From Cyanobacteriota bacterium (lineage in GTDB: Bacteria > Cyanobacteriota > Cyanobacteriia > PCC-6307 > Cyanobiaceae), in the NCBI GenBank assembly GCA_947463165.1, contig CANHSW010000140.1, forward strand, positions 1 to 6,170: a DNA stretch of 6,170 bases, read 5' to 3'. A program made the translations under genes and the position numbers. Below the pieces are notes generated by a model, which did not search any database, was not told the DNA's origin, and worked only from the letters and a program-made list of their open reading frames with translations. This document shows positions 6,123 to 6,170 of the stretch, piece by piece (within the stretch, counting starts at the first letter, position 1; each line of letters opens with the position of its first letter).

Positions 6123-6170
6123 TCATTTAGCCAAATAGCGGCTTGGCGTTGACGATAGAATCGCCGGCGC

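Overview
The window suggests a high-GC unicellular cyanobacterium, most likely of the Synechococcus/Cyanobium type. Three things point there: GC is about 65-80% in the lines I counted within positions 1-4769, the cyanobacterial repeat HIP1 (GGCGATCGCC) occurs twice as an exact 10-mer, and a branched-chain/neutral amino-acid ABC importer lies beside a cryptochrome/photolyase-family gene. The genus is an inference.

Layout. Positions 1-3060 (minus strand) hold an ABC importer cluster of the HAAT (LivJ/LivH/LivM, cyanobacterial Nat) type: a lipoprotein substrate-binding protein, then a LivH-type permease, then a LivM-type permease that overlaps livH by 4 bases and runs off the left edge. ATPase genes (livG/livF type) are not in view and may follow beyond position 1. 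A 125-base spacer separates the binding protein from a divergent plus-strand gene (3186-4769). That gene encodes a 527-residue photolyase/cryptochrome-family protein with a non-canonical FAD and substrate pocket.

Directly after the photolyase stop the composition changes. The 299-base spacer (4770-5068) and the following gene are much more AT-rich (37% and 50% GC in two counted lines), use AGA/AGG/ATA codons and contain no HIP1. The gene (5069-6031) encodes a 320-residue protein with an N-terminal DUF4365-like, PD-(D/E)XK-type nuclease fold and an unassigned C-terminal half. It has a well-formed promoter (TTGAAA, 17 bases, TATGAT), a perfect 8+8 dyad over the -10 element and predicted transcription start, and a good ribosome binding site. 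This looks like a recently acquired, tightly controlled accessory gene, possibly for defence. No partner genes are visible before the window ends at 6170.

The import cluster and the photolyase look like chromosomal housekeeping. The nuclease-like gene and its promoter/operator are the most unusual part of the window.
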